NCBI GenBank assembly: GCA_020344055.1
Contig: CP070813.1
Coordinates: 359,936 to 423,346, forward strand
Direction of reading: 5' to 3'
Source: Candidatus Zixiibacteriota bacterium
GTDB lineage: Bacteria > Zixibacteria > MSB-5A5 > UBA10806
Length of the DNA: 63,411 nt
Part shown: piece by piece, positions 41,625 to 50,553 of the stretch
How positions within the stretch are numbered: the stretch's first letter is position 1
Layout: each line of letters starts with the position of its first letter
The notes under the pieces: generated by a model
What the model was told of the DNA's origin: nothing
What the model saw: the letters and a program-made list of their open reading frames with translations, nothing else
The model's database searches: none
Program-made: the position numbers and the translations under genes

Positions 41625-43319
41625 ATGAAATTAGATAATTTCGATAATTTAGATTTTATATCCGGATCGGCAAAGGCGATCCTTTCGGTTCTCCTTGTCG
41701 TAATAACGCTGCAATCTTATGCTTTTGCCCAGACAGAGCGGATAAGATCATATAACCTGGAGGATTTGCGAAAACAGCAGGCAGCCCCGACCGCGGTCAT
41801 TCCTGCATCCGAAAAAGTCCTGCTGGATAAAAAAATAGACCCAAAAACCTATGTACTCGGGCCCGGTGATGTCCTTTCCGTTTTTACCTGGGGGTATTAC
41901 CAGGGTCAGTATACCCTGACCGTATCCCCCGAGGGAATGCTTCTGATCCCCGAAGTGGGTCCTATCGAGGTTTCCGGATATACACTGGAAAACGCGGCGG
42001 ATATTATCTCCGCCGGTATACTGGAAAGGTATCGTAACGTAAAGACTATAGTCTCTTTGGTGAATTTGAGAGTCTTCAAAGTTTTTATCGGTGGCGCCGT
42101 TGCGGTTCCCGGAGCATATCCCGCCACGCCGGTCACAAGGGTATCGGAAGTCATCGAAATGGCCGGTGGATTCTTGGGAGAAGAGGAAGGCGTAAACTAT
42201 AAGTCCGATTTTAGAGGTTTGAAATCCGATAAAAGAATCGCGTCCAAAAGAAACATAGAGGTTGTCCGGGAAAATGGTGAAAGGTTAAAAGCCGATATCC
42301 TTAGATTCGAGATAACCGGGCAGACGAAATACAATCCCAGGCTCAATAACGGCGATAAAATATTCGTGCCCCTTCAGGAGCTGGGAATTAACCTTTACGG
42401 GATATTCGGGGCGGTCAAGAATCCCGGATATTTCGAGTATTCAGAAAGAGATTCCCTGGCCGATCTGATAGAGCTGGCGCACGGGTTGGCGTTGAATGCC
42501 GATTCTCATAATGTCGAAATCGTAAGGTTTCATTCGGATAACAGGTCGACCCATAACGTCAACGTAGATCTTATCTCCCATGAATGGAATACCGAATTGC
42601 GACCTGACGACAGGGTTTATATTCAGGAGATACGGAATTTCCATGAGAAATACCAGGTCCGACTGATAGGGGAATTCAAATTCCCGGGATATTATGCCAT
42701 CACGCAGGATTCCACCCACCTTTCTGAAATAGTCACTAAAGCGGGGGGGTTTACAGATCTGGCCTCGTTGCAGGAGGCCGAGATGTACAGGATTTCGGCG
42801 GAGGAAATCGTGGATCCCGAATTCGAACGGTTAAAGAAAATGGAAGTCGCGGATATGTCCGAAAGTGAGTATGAATATTTCAAAGTAAAATCCAGATCCA
42901 AAATGGGAAGGGTTTCGGTTGATTTCACCGGATTGTTTACAGAGGGGGATACGACCAAAGATTTCATATTGAGGGACGGAGACATCATTCGCGTTCCCCG
43001 CAAGAGTAAAGTGGTCAACGTCATAGGGGAAGTGTCCAATCCCGGTATTCTTTCCTATGTGCCCGGAATGGATTATAGATTTTATATCGGACGATCCGGA
43101 GGGTTTTCAGACAGAGCCGACAAAGGCGGCGTTTCGGTAATCGATGGCATTACCGGCGAATGGCAAAAAGCCAAAAGGGGAAAAAACATCGAGCCGGGCG
43201 ATACCATCTGGATTTCCGAAAAGAAAAAGCGCGACTACTGGGGATTCATTAAGGATACTCTGGTATTTGTGGGTAATCTGGCCACCGTCTATCTTGTTAT
43301 CCAGCAGGCGACCAAATGA
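41625..43319 (+). CDS. Polysaccharide export outer-membrane protein (Wza-like, SLBB domains)
   Basis: This 564-residue exported protein has an N-terminal hydrophobic segment (about 15-35) ending in SYAFAQ, a likely signal peptidase I site. No lipobox cysteine is evident, unlike classical Wza. A poly-export domain (about 70-155, YVLGPGDVLSVFTWGYY) is followed by several SLBB domains (KVFIGGAVAVPGAYPATP, NLYGIFGAVKNPGYFEYSE, QVRLIGEFKFPGYYAIT, VVNVIGEVSNPGILSYV). A final hydrophobic stretch lies at about 543-560. The protein would form the outer-membrane or periplasmic channel for the polymer. It overlaps the Wzz-like gene by four bases. Confidence 0.9.
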   Translation: MKLDNFDNLDFISGSAKAILSVLLVVITLQSYAFAQTERIRSYNLEDLRKQQAAPTAVIPASEKVLLDKKIDPKTYVLGPGDVLSVFTWGYYQGQYTLTVSPEGMLLIPEVGPIEVSGYTLENAADIISAGILERYRNVKTIVSLVNLRVFKVFIGGAVAVPGAYPATPVTRVSEVIEMAGGFLGEEEGVNYKSDFRGLKSDKRIASKRNIEVVRENGERLKADILRFEITGQTKYNPRLNNGDKIFVPLQELGINLYGIFGAVKNPGYFEYSERDSLADLIELAHGLALNADSHNVEIVRFHSDNRSTHNVNVDLISHEWNTELRPDDRVYIQEIRNFHEKYQVRLIGEFKFPGYYAITQDSTHLSEIVTKAGGFTDLASLQEAEMYRISAEEIVDPEFERLKKMEVADMSESEYEYFKVKSRSKMGRVSVDFTGLFTEGDTTKDFILRDGDIIRVPRKSKVVNVIGEVSNPGILSYVPGMDYRFYIGRSGGFSDRADKGGVSVIDGITGEWQKAKRGKNIEPGDTIWISEKKKRDYWGFIKDTLVFVGNLATVYLVIQQATK

Positions 43320-44581
43320 ACGAGCGGCAGAACCACACCAAATACGACCTCTTCATTTTCAATTTTTTCGCGGTCATATTTCGCTGGCGACGGCTTCTAA
43401 TCGTAAATACGATTCTGGCGGCCGCCATTACCCTGGCTGTTATGCTGATATTTTTCCCCAACTGGTATATGGCTACAACCTCCATTATGCCCCCCGAGAA
43501 GGATGTCGGCAGTTTCGGCTTTGGCGGTGGCATGTTTCCATCAAACCTGGGAGCCCTGCTCGGCGGTAGCGGTTTGGCCTTGCCCGGGCTCGCCACGCCG
43601 TCCGATCTCTACGCCTCCATATTGCGAAGCCGCGCCGTAGGGCTGGCCGTTATTGAGAAACATAATCTGAAGGGGATTTTTAACACGGATCTTGAAACCA
43701 AGACGCTCGGTGAATTATACGCCAGAACCGGTGTGAACGTCCACGCGGATGGCATAATTTCCTTATCTTATGAAGATACCGATCCGGAAAGGGCCGCCCT
43801 TATCGCCAACAGCTTTATAGAGGAACTCAATCGTGTAAATACCGAGAACCTGGTTTCCAAGGCCCGGGCGACCCGGGAGTTTATCGAACGAAGACTCGAG
43901 GAATCCGTGGAGGATTTGAAGCTCGCCGAGGAGGAGTACGAGGCCTTCCAGAAAAAGCATAAGGCGTTTTCTCTCGAGGAACAGGTCAGGGCGGCTATAA
44001 ATACCATAGCCACATTGAAAGGCGAGCTGGTGCTGGCCGAGATCGAACTGGGAATAATGAAAAAATCGCTGTCTCCCGATCATACCCAGTATAAAAATCA
44101 GCTTTTTAAAATCGAGCAGATTCGCAAACAGATTGAAGAACTGGAATCGGGAGAAACCGCCGCCGGGGACTCGACCTGGCTCGGCATTTCTATGGCCGGG
44201 GCTCCTGAACTCGGTCTTGAGTTCGTGCGCCTGACAAGAGAACTGAAGATCCAGGAGACCATTTTTGAGTTGCTGAAACAGCAGTATGAACATGCCAAAA
44301 TCCAGGAAATGAGGGATACTCCCACCGTTCAGGTTCTTGACTCGGCCAGGATCCCGGAGCTCAAAAGCAGGCCTAAAAGAGTGTTCACCGCTGTTCTGGG
44401 AGGAATCCTGAGTTTCGGGCTCACCCTGTTTTTTGTGCTGGCTTATGAATTCACACAGCGCGAGAAGCAAAAGGGTTCGGAGATATATAGGAAAATCTCT
44501 GAGCTTACCGGAATGCTGAACGAGGACGTTTATTGGCTGAAAAAACTGTTTTCAAAAAAGGAAAAGGGTAATGCCGGTTAG
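43316..44581 (+). CDS. Polysaccharide chain-length determinant / co-polymerase (Wzz family)
   Basis: This 421-residue inner-membrane protein has two membrane helices (about 24-46 and 358-380). Between them lies a periplasmic region with long coiled coils (about 185-265, 300-345). The Wzz signature is visible in ATTSIMPPEKDVGSFGFGGG and in VLDSARIPELKSRPKRVFTAV before the second helix. There is no C-terminal tyrosine kinase domain or tyrosine-rich tail. It would set chain length and connect polymerisation to export through the Wza-like protein encoded just before. Confidence 0.88.
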   Translation: MNERQNHTKYDLFIFNFFAVIFRWRRLLIVNTILAAAITLAVMLIFFPNWYMATTSIMPPEKDVGSFGFGGGMFPSNLGALLGGSGLALPGLATPSDLYASILRSRAVGLAVIEKHNLKGIFNTDLETKTLGELYARTGVNVHADGIISLSYEDTDPERAALIANSFIEELNRVNTENLVSKARATREFIERRLEESVEDLKLAEEEYEAFQKKHKAFSLEEQVRAAINTIATLKGELVLAEIELGIMKKSLSPDHTQYKNQLFKIEQIRKQIEELESGETAAGDSTWLGISMAGAPELGLEFVRLTRELKIQETIFELLKQQYEHAKIQEMRDTPTVQVLDSARIPELKSRPKRVFTAVLGGILSFGLTLFFVLAYEFTQREKQKGSEIYRKISELTGMLNEDVYWLKKLFSKKEKGNAG

Positions 44582-45590
44582 AATCGGGCAGATCGGCCTG
44601 GGCGCCTGGGGTCGAAATCTCTTGCGGACCTTTTATAATCTACCCGAAGCCAGGCTTGTGACGGGATGCGATATAAACACCGGACAACTATCTAAGATAA
44701 GCGGGGTATTCCCCGGAGTCACCTGGACCAAAGATTATTCCGAACTGGTCTCCGATCCCGATCTGGACGCCGTCGTTATCGCTACCCCGCCCGCCGATCA
44801 TTTCAAGCTGGCATCCAGGGCCCTCGAAGCCGGAAAGGATGTTTTTGTCGAGAAACCCCTGGCGCTCGATGTTGATGACGGCCGCAAGCTTATTGAAATC
44901 GCCGGAAAAAACGAGCGCATATTGATGGTCGGGCATATTATGGAATATCATCCCGCCTCATTGAAGCTCAAAGAATACATATCCTCCGGGAAGCTGGGAC
45001 GCGTCTATTACCTTTATTCCAGCCGCGTAAATCTCGGAAAGGTCCGTGATATCGAGAATTCGCTCTGGAGTTTCGCTCCCCATGATATCTCCATGATCAT
45101 GTTTTTACTGGATAAGGCGCCTGTAGGTGTAACCTCTACCGGCGCTTCATATCTCCAGAAGGATATCGAGGACGTGACCTTTCTTACATTGCACTTTGAT
45201 GATAAAACCATGGCGCATATTCACGTCAGCTGGCTCGATCCGCATAAGGAGCGGAAATTAACGGTCGTGGGCTCTAAAATGATGGCGGTATTTGACGATA
45301 CCGAGAGTACTGAAAAAATCAGGCTTTACGATAAAGGCGTCGATACCAAACTCGATTACACCACCTATGGCGAATATCTGAGTCTTAGGGCCGGAGATAT
45401 AGTTATCCCCAGAATCGATTCGACCGAACCCTTGATAGGGGAATGCTCGCATTTCATCGATTGCGTAAAAAGCAGAAAACGGCCCACCTCCGACGGCCGG
45501 GACGGGCTCCGGGTATTGACCGTCCTGACCGCTGCCCAGAATTCCATGGAAAAGGGCGGCGCTCCCGTTGATATTAAATTCGATCTGTAA
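44571..45590 (+). CDS. Gfo/Idh/MocA-family sugar-nucleotide dehydrogenase (WlbA/WbpB-like)
   Basis: This 339-residue NAD(P)-dependent oxidoreductase has an N-terminal Rossmann motif GQIGLGAWGRN, the family motif FVEKPLALDVDDG (the EKP lysine is catalytic) and a C-terminal beta-sheet domain. In WlbA and WbpB this fold oxidises the 3-OH of UDP-GlcNAc uronic acid. The next three genes encode the transferases and epimerase that follow in that pathway, so I assign this role from context. It overlaps the Wzz-like gene by 11 bases. Confidence 0.82.
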   Translation: MPVRIGQIGLGAWGRNLLRTFYNLPEARLVTGCDINTGQLSKISGVFPGVTWTKDYSELVSDPDLDAVVIATPPADHFKLASRALEAGKDVFVEKPLALDVDDGRKLIEIAGKNERILMVGHIMEYHPASLKLKEYISSGKLGRVYYLYSSRVNLGKVRDIENSLWSFAPHDISMIMFLLDKAPVGVTSTGASYLQKDIEDVTFLTLHFDDKTMAHIHVSWLDPHKERKLTVVGSKMMAVFDDTESTEKIRLYDKGVDTKLDYTTYGEYLSLRAGDIVIPRIDSTEPLIGECSHFIDCVKSRKRPTSDGRDGLRVLTVLTAAQNSMEKGGAPVDIKFDL

Positions 45591-45598
45591 GAGGACAT

Positions 45599-46348
45599 AT
45601 GAATTACTTTAAAGATGAATCCGCCCGAACAGGCAAAAATGTTGCAATCGGCTATAATAGTTTTCTGGGCAAAAACGTGGCGGTCGGCGACGGATGCAAA
45701 ATCGGTTGCGGAGTGATTATTCATGATGATACGCGAATCGGCTCCAACGTTCGCATCGACGACAACGCCGTTCTAGGAAAAACTCCCATGAAGGCCGCCA
45801 ATACCGCCGTAACCAAAGATCAACAACTGCCGCCGTTGGAAATAAATGATGATTGTATCATCGGAACCTCGGTGGTGATTTACCGCGGCGCCCGCATTGG
45901 GAAAAAAGTCCTGGTTGCCGATCTTTCGTCTGTAAGGGAGAACGTGGAAATCGGTGATTATACCATTGTCGGTCGCGGAGTATCGATCGAGAACCTGTGC
46001 AAAATCGGGTCCTACTGTAAACTCGAAACCAATGTATATATTACCGCCTATTCCGTTATCGAGGATCGCGTTTTCCTCGCCCCCTGCGTGGTTACCTCAA
46101 ACGATAACTTTATCGGGAGAACCGAAGAGAGGTTCAAGCACTTTAAGGGCGTTACCGTACGAAAAGGGGGACGAGTCGGGGTCGGAGCCGTCATTCTTCC
46201 CGGTAAGGAAATAGGGGAGGATGCCCTGGTTGCGGCCGGCGCCCTTTTGACCGGCGACGCCAAACCGCGAGTGATAGTTGCCGGCGTTCCGGCCAAACCT
46301 TTCAGGGATGTTCCCCCCGAACAGCTGTTGGAAAATCAAAACTGGTAA
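45599..46348 (+). CDS. Left-handed beta-helix acetyltransferase (WlbB/WbpD-like)
   Basis: This 249-residue protein is made almost entirely of hexapeptide repeats (for example IGCGVIIHDDTRIGSNVRIDD and VGVGAVILPGKEIGEDALVAAGA). It ends with VIVAGVPAKPFRDVP, a terminal segment shared by sugar O- and N-acetyltransferases of the trimeric LbH superfamily. WbpD and WlbB transfer acetyl to the 3-amino group of the UDP-sugar acid. The protein is about 60 residues longer than WbpD because of extra N-terminal repeats. AGAGGA precedes the ATG. The role is inferred from its place between the dehydrogenase and the aminotransferase. Confidence 0.84.
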   Translation: MNYFKDESARTGKNVAIGYNSFLGKNVAVGDGCKIGCGVIIHDDTRIGSNVRIDDNAVLGKTPMKAANTAVTKDQQLPPLEINDDCIIGTSVVIYRGARIGKKVLVADLSSVRENVEIGDYTIVGRGVSIENLCKIGSYCKLETNVYITAYSVIEDRVFLAPCVVTSNDNFIGRTEERFKHFKGVTVRKGGRVGVGAVILPGKEIGEDALVAAGALLTGDAKPRVIVAGVPAKPFRDVPPEQLLENQNW

Positions 46349-46358
46349 AGGATATAAA

Positions 46359-47465
46359 ATGAAAATCCCGCCCCTGGATTTAAAAAGGCAATACGCCTCC
46401 ATCAAGGATGAAATCGATTCCGCCATTCAGAATGTCTTAAACCACGGGGGATTCGTTCTCGGCCCCGAGGTAAAAGAGCTCGAAATCAAACTCGCCGAAT
46501 ACTGCGAAACCAAAAACGGTATCGGGGTGGCCTCGGGCACCGACGCTCTTCTTCTGTCTCTCATGGCGGTCGGAATTAAGCCGGGCGATGAGGTAATTAC
46601 ATCAACGTTTACATTTTTTGCCACCGGCGGCGTCATAAGCAGGCTCGGAGCCAGACCGGTTTTCGTGGATATAGATCCCGATACCTTCAACATCGACCCC
46701 GTGTTTGTTGAAAATGCCGTCACTTCAAAAACCAGGGCGATCATACCGGTTCATCTATATGGTCAGATCGCGGAGATGGATGAGATATCCGCCCTCGCCA
46801 AAAAACATGATATCCCCATAATAGAGGACGCGGCCCAGGCCGTCGGATCGACCTATAAAGGGAAAAAGGCGGGAAGCTTCGGCCTCACCGGCTGCTTCTC
46901 ATTTTATCCTACGAAAAATCTCGGCGGCTACGGGGATGGCGGATTCATTACCACCGATGATGACGAAACCGCCGATTTGCTTCGCAGGCTAAGGCTTCAC
47001 GGCGCCCGGCCCAAATATTTTCACGCCCTGGTAGGAATAAACAGCAGGCTCGATTCCATGCAGGCCGCGGCTTTACTTGTCAAATTAAAACATCTCCCCG
47101 AATGGCACGAGGCCAGAAGGGCCAGGGCGCAATATTACGATAAAATGCTATCGGATATCGACCAGGTTAAAACTCCGCTCGTGCGCGATTATAACTATCA
47201 TATTTACCACCAGTACACGATCCTTGCCGAAAAACGGGATGAACTGAGAGAACACCTCAAATCCAGGGATATCGGATGCGAAATATACTATCCCTTGCCG
47301 ATGCACCTGCAGGAGTGTTTTAAAAACCTGGGATATAAAAAGGGCGATATGCCGGCGGCGGAAAAGGCGGCCGGGATGGCGATCTCCATTCCCATATTCC
47401 CGGAGATGTCGGCGGAGGAACAGGATTATGTCGCGGAAACTATAAGGGAGTTTTATAAAACCTGA
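46359..47465 (+). CDS. DegT/DnrJ/EryC1-type sugar aminotransferase (WlbC/WbpE-like)
   Basis: This 368-residue PLP enzyme would aminate the 3-keto sugar nucleotide using glutamate. Motifs include the N-terminal IPPLDLKRQYASIKDEID, GVASGTDALLLSLMA, the PLP-contacting IIEDAAQAVGS and SFYPTKNLGGYGDGG, which has the Schiff-base lysine. I chose the ATG at 46359 with AAAGGA upstream. A longer frame would overlap the acetyltransferase gene by 71 bases. The stop shares one base with the start of the epimerase gene. Confidence 0.9.
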   Translation: MKIPPLDLKRQYASIKDEIDSAIQNVLNHGGFVLGPEVKELEIKLAEYCETKNGIGVASGTDALLLSLMAVGIKPGDEVITSTFTFFATGGVISRLGARPVFVDIDPDTFNIDPVFVENAVTSKTRAIIPVHLYGQIAEMDEISALAKKHDIPIIEDAAQAVGSTYKGKKAGSFGLTGCFSFYPTKNLGGYGDGGFITTDDDETADLLRRLRLHGARPKYFHALVGINSRLDSMQAAALLVKLKHLPEWHEARRARAQYYDKMLSDIDQVKTPLVRDYNYHIYHQYTILAEKRDELREHLKSRDIGCEIYYPLPMHLQECFKNLGYKKGDMPAAEKAAGMAISIPIFPEMSAEEQDYVAETIREFYKT

Positions 47466-48523
47466 TGATTAAGGCCGCCCTGGTCATCGGCGCCAGACCG
47501 CAATTCATAAAGGCCGCCCCGCTGATCGTCGAGATGGGGCGGTTTTTCGAAACCGTGGTGATTCATACCGGGCAGCATTACGATTTTATGATGTCGGAGA
47601 ATTTTTTCGAGGAGTTCGAACTGCCCCAACCCCACTACCATCTGAATCTGGAGCCCCGTAATCCCGGCAGGTTGACCGGCGAAATGATCGCCGGCCTGGA
47701 ATCGATATATAATTTTGAAAAACCCGATATTGTCGTGGTTATAGGCGATACCAACTCCACCCTGGCGGGAGCCGTTTCGGCCGCCCAGCTGCGATTGCGG
47801 ATATGCCACGTGGAAGCCGGCGTCAGATCGAAGGATAAAAAGCTTCCCGAACAGATAAATCGCGTGGTCACCGATTCGATTTCGGATTGTTTCTTCTGTC
47901 CTGCCCCGGCCGCGGTGAAAAACCTGAAAACCGAAGGAAAGATTACCGATGTCTACGATACCGGCGATATAATTTATGACAGCCTTCGCTTGATAGAAAA
48001 CCGGATACCGGATAGACCATCGATATCTATCGGGCTTCCCGATAGTTTCGCCCTTATGACCCTTCACCGGGCCGAGGCCGTCGATAACGTTAAACATTTA
48101 AAAAGCATTTTGTCATCTCTGAGATCTTCGCCTCTGCCGATAATCTTTCCCGCCCATCCCAGGACTGCCAAGATGATAGACTATTTTGACCTGGGCGAAG
48201 AAATCCCCGGAAATGTGCATATGCTCTCTCCGGTTGGCTACGCGGATCTATTGTCGCTGGTAAGGCTGTCCGATTTTATCATTACCGATTCCGGCGGGGT
48301 GCAGAGAGAGGCGGTCTATCTGAATAAACCCGTGTTTATCCCCAGACCGGAAACCGAATGGGTCGATTTCGAGAAGTTGAAAAGAATCGTTGTGGTGGGC
48401 TATGATTTTGATCTTACGGGCCCGGTATCTGAGACTGCGCATTCGGGTGATGAATTGTCGTATCTGTTAAGACCTTCGGCCGACAATATGATCGGGAAAT
48501 TGAAATCTCTTTTCAACGGCTGA
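47465..48523 (+). CDS. UDP-HexNAc 2-epimerase (WecB/WbpI-like)
   Basis: This 352-residue non-hydrolysing epimerase inverts C2 of a UDP-2-acetamido sugar. Family motifs are IGARPQFIKAAPLI, HTGQHYDFMMS, GDTNSTLAGAVSA, HVEAGVRSKDKKLPEQINR and the late TDSGGVQREA. In the present cluster it would convert the gluco sugar acid to the manno form, as WbpI or WlbD does. A plain UDP-GlcNAc to UDP-ManNAc activity (WecB) is the alternative. Confidence 0.9.
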   Translation: MIKAALVIGARPQFIKAAPLIVEMGRFFETVVIHTGQHYDFMMSENFFEEFELPQPHYHLNLEPRNPGRLTGEMIAGLESIYNFEKPDIVVVIGDTNSTLAGAVSAAQLRLRICHVEAGVRSKDKKLPEQINRVVTDSISDCFFCPAPAAVKNLKTEGKITDVYDTGDIIYDSLRLIENRIPDRPSISIGLPDSFALMTLHRAEAVDNVKHLKSILSSLRSSPLPIIFPAHPRTAKMIDYFDLGEEIPGNVHMLSPVGYADLLSLVRLSDFIITDSGGVQREAVYLNKPVFIPRPETEWVDFEKLKRIVVVGYDFDLTGPVSETAHSGDELSYLLRPSADNMIGKLKSLFNG

Positions 48524-48570
48524 TTATCAGTTAAGCTAACTTATCGACGGAACATGAGATCAAAAAGATT

Positions 48571-49626
48571 ATGAGAATTTGCCTTTTTGCCGACGAACGT
48601 AGCGTGCATACCCGCCGCTGGGTGCAAGGCCTGAGATCGCTCGGTATGGACGTTGAACTTATTACTCTGTTAAAAAAAGAAAACTCTGAAATCGATTGTA
48701 TTTCTTTGGGATCTCGCGGTAAGTTTTTATATCTGACGAAGATCGGAAAACTTCGCTCTACGGTAAAGAAACTAAATCCCGATATATTTCATTCCCATCA
48801 TGCTTCCAGCTACGGGTTCCTGGCAAGTTTCGTTGATCACCCTGCCAAGGTGATGTCCGTATGGGGATATGACGTTGTCACGTTTCCTTATAAAAATATG
48901 GTCAATCGGGCGATGATCGGGCGCGCGCTCAGTCGTACCCATTATATTACAACCACAAGCGGTTATCTTAAACAGGCGGTCTTAAAATTAAGCAAAGACA
49001 GTAAAAATATCCGGATCATTCCTTTCGGGGTCGATACCGATCTTTTCAGATATTCCGAAAGAAAGCCCTCCGATAAAATCGTCATTGGAATGGCGAAAAC
49101 CCTGCGGCCCGTATACGGTATAGATATTCTGATCCGGGCCTTCTGCAATCTAAGGGAAAAATATGATGTCACGCTGAAAATAGCCGGCCGGGGGGATTCT
49201 GAATCTCTGTATAAAAATCTCGCGAGGGAATTGAAGGTAGATAACTCCGTGGAGTTTTTAGGCCCTGTGGACCATTCGGAATTACCTGCTCTTTTCTTTA
49301 CCTTTGACATTTTCGCCATGCCCTCCATTGAAGAGAGTTTCGGGGTGGCGGCCATAGAGGCCTCCGCCACCGGATTGCCCGTTGTAGCATCCAGGATAGG
49401 CGGTCTGCCGGAAGTGGTCGAAGATGGCGTAACTGGATTTTTGGTCGAAAGAAGAAACGTCGACGAATTGACCGGGCGGCTCGAAAAGCTTATCACCGAC
49501 CCGCAACTCAGATTCAGTATGGGAAAGGCCGGAAGAAAATTCGTGGAGGAAAAATACAGGTGGAATGATAATCTTAAAGCTATGAAGAAATTATATGAAA
49601 AAATCCTTGCGGAAGGTGTGAAATGA
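48571..49626 (+). CDS. Glycosyltransferase family 4
   Basis: This 351-residue GT-B glycosyltransferase transfers a sugar from an activated donor to the growing polysaccharide. The C-terminal donor-binding half has the typical IIPFGVDTDLF, EFLGPVDHSELPALF and MPSIEESFGVAAIEASATGLPVVAS segment (the EX7E motif). GGLPEVVEDGVTGFLV is also present. Donor and acceptor cannot be told. It is separated from the epimerase gene by 47 bases. It is the only GT-B glycosyltransferase in the locus, so other transferases must be elsewhere. Confidence 0.9.
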   Translation: MRICLFADERSVHTRRWVQGLRSLGMDVELITLLKKENSEIDCISLGSRGKFLYLTKIGKLRSTVKKLNPDIFHSHHASSYGFLASFVDHPAKVMSVWGYDVVTFPYKNMVNRAMIGRALSRTHYITTTSGYLKQAVLKLSKDSKNIRIIPFGVDTDLFRYSERKPSDKIVIGMAKTLRPVYGIDILIRAFCNLREKYDVTLKIAGRGDSESLYKNLARELKVDNSVEFLGPVDHSELPALFFTFDIFAMPSIEESFGVAAIEASATGLPVVASRIGGLPEVVEDGVTGFLVERRNVDELTGRLEKLITDPQLRFSMGKAGRKFVEEKYRWNDNLKAMKKLYEKILAEGVK

Positions 49627-49711
49627 ATAGATATTTGATTTTTAAGTTTTGTTGTAATATCGAGTTAATCAAATTGCGCAGTTCTTGAGGTTATGGGGTT
49701 GAATTTGAATC

Positions 49712-50545
49712 ATGAATAATATTAAATCTGCATTCTCCGTCGATTTTGAGGACTGGTATCAGGGATTTGAGGTTATCCCTGTCGACAAATGGGAGGACTA
49801 CCCACCGAGAATCGAACGTAATTGCCGGAAAATCCTGGAGATTTTGAGCAATCATAATATCAGGGCTACCTTTTTCGTTCTCGGATATCTCGCAGAAATA
49901 TTCCCGCGCCTGATTGAAGCCATACATAATGAAGGCCACGAGATAGGATCTCATGGATATTCTCATACGCAAATATTCAGGTTGACCCCTGAGAAATTCG
50001 GCGATGAAATAAAACGAACCAATGACGCCATTGTGAAAATCACCGGCAAGAGACCGATCGGCTTTCGGGCGCCCATTTTTTCAATAATTGAAGAATCGCT
50101 GTGGGCCATTGACGTGCTGGCGGAAAACGGGTTTTTGTATGATTCCAGTATTTACCCCACCATAAACTACCGCTATGGCATCGTAAAGGCGGAAAGGTTT
50201 TATCATCAAATCGAAACGGAACGCGGAAATAAAATTGCTGAAATTCCGGTCACCACTTCGAAATTCCTGAATCTTAACGTGCCGGTGGGTGGCGGGGCCT
50301 ATTTCCGTATCTGGCCCTACGGCGTTACCCGCTGGGGTTTCCGTCAGGTTTTGAGAGACGGCCAGCCCGGCGTCTTTTATATGCATCCCTGGGAAATTGA
50401 CACCGATCAACCCCGGATTAAACTGCCCCTGAGACTATCTTTTACTCATTACACTAATCTACATTCCACAGAACGTAAACTTGACCGCCTGTTCAATGAT
50501 TTCAGTTTCTCCACCATGGCGGAGGTCTTCGGTTTCGAGTATTAG
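49712..50545 (+). CDS. Polysaccharide deacetylase of the exosortase-locus (DUF3473) type
   Basis: This 277-residue NodB-fold enzyme (carbohydrate esterase family 4-like) would remove acetyl groups from an exopolysaccharide. FSVDFEDWYQ holds the catalytic and metal-binding Asp residues, IRATFFVLGYLAE is typical, and EIGSHGYSHTQIFRLTPEKF holds the metal-binding HxxxH. The RAPIFSI motif and the C-terminal FYMHPWEIDTDQPRI mark the subgroup found near XrtA/EpsH exosortase loci. No exosortase is in the window. No signal peptide is seen. Confidence 0.87.
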   Translation: MNNIKSAFSVDFEDWYQGFEVIPVDKWEDYPPRIERNCRKILEILSNHNIRATFFVLGYLAEIFPRLIEAIHNEGHEIGSHGYSHTQIFRLTPEKFGDEIKRTNDAIVKITGKRPIGFRAPIFSIIEESLWAIDVLAENGFLYDSSIYPTINYRYGIVKAERFYHQIETERGNKIAEIPVTTSKFLNLNVPVGGGAYFRIWPYGVTRWGFRQVLRDGQPGVFYMHPWEIDTDQPRIKLPLRLSFTHYTNLHSTERKLDRLFNDFSFSTMAEVFGFEY

Positions 50546-50553
50546 CGCTGATT

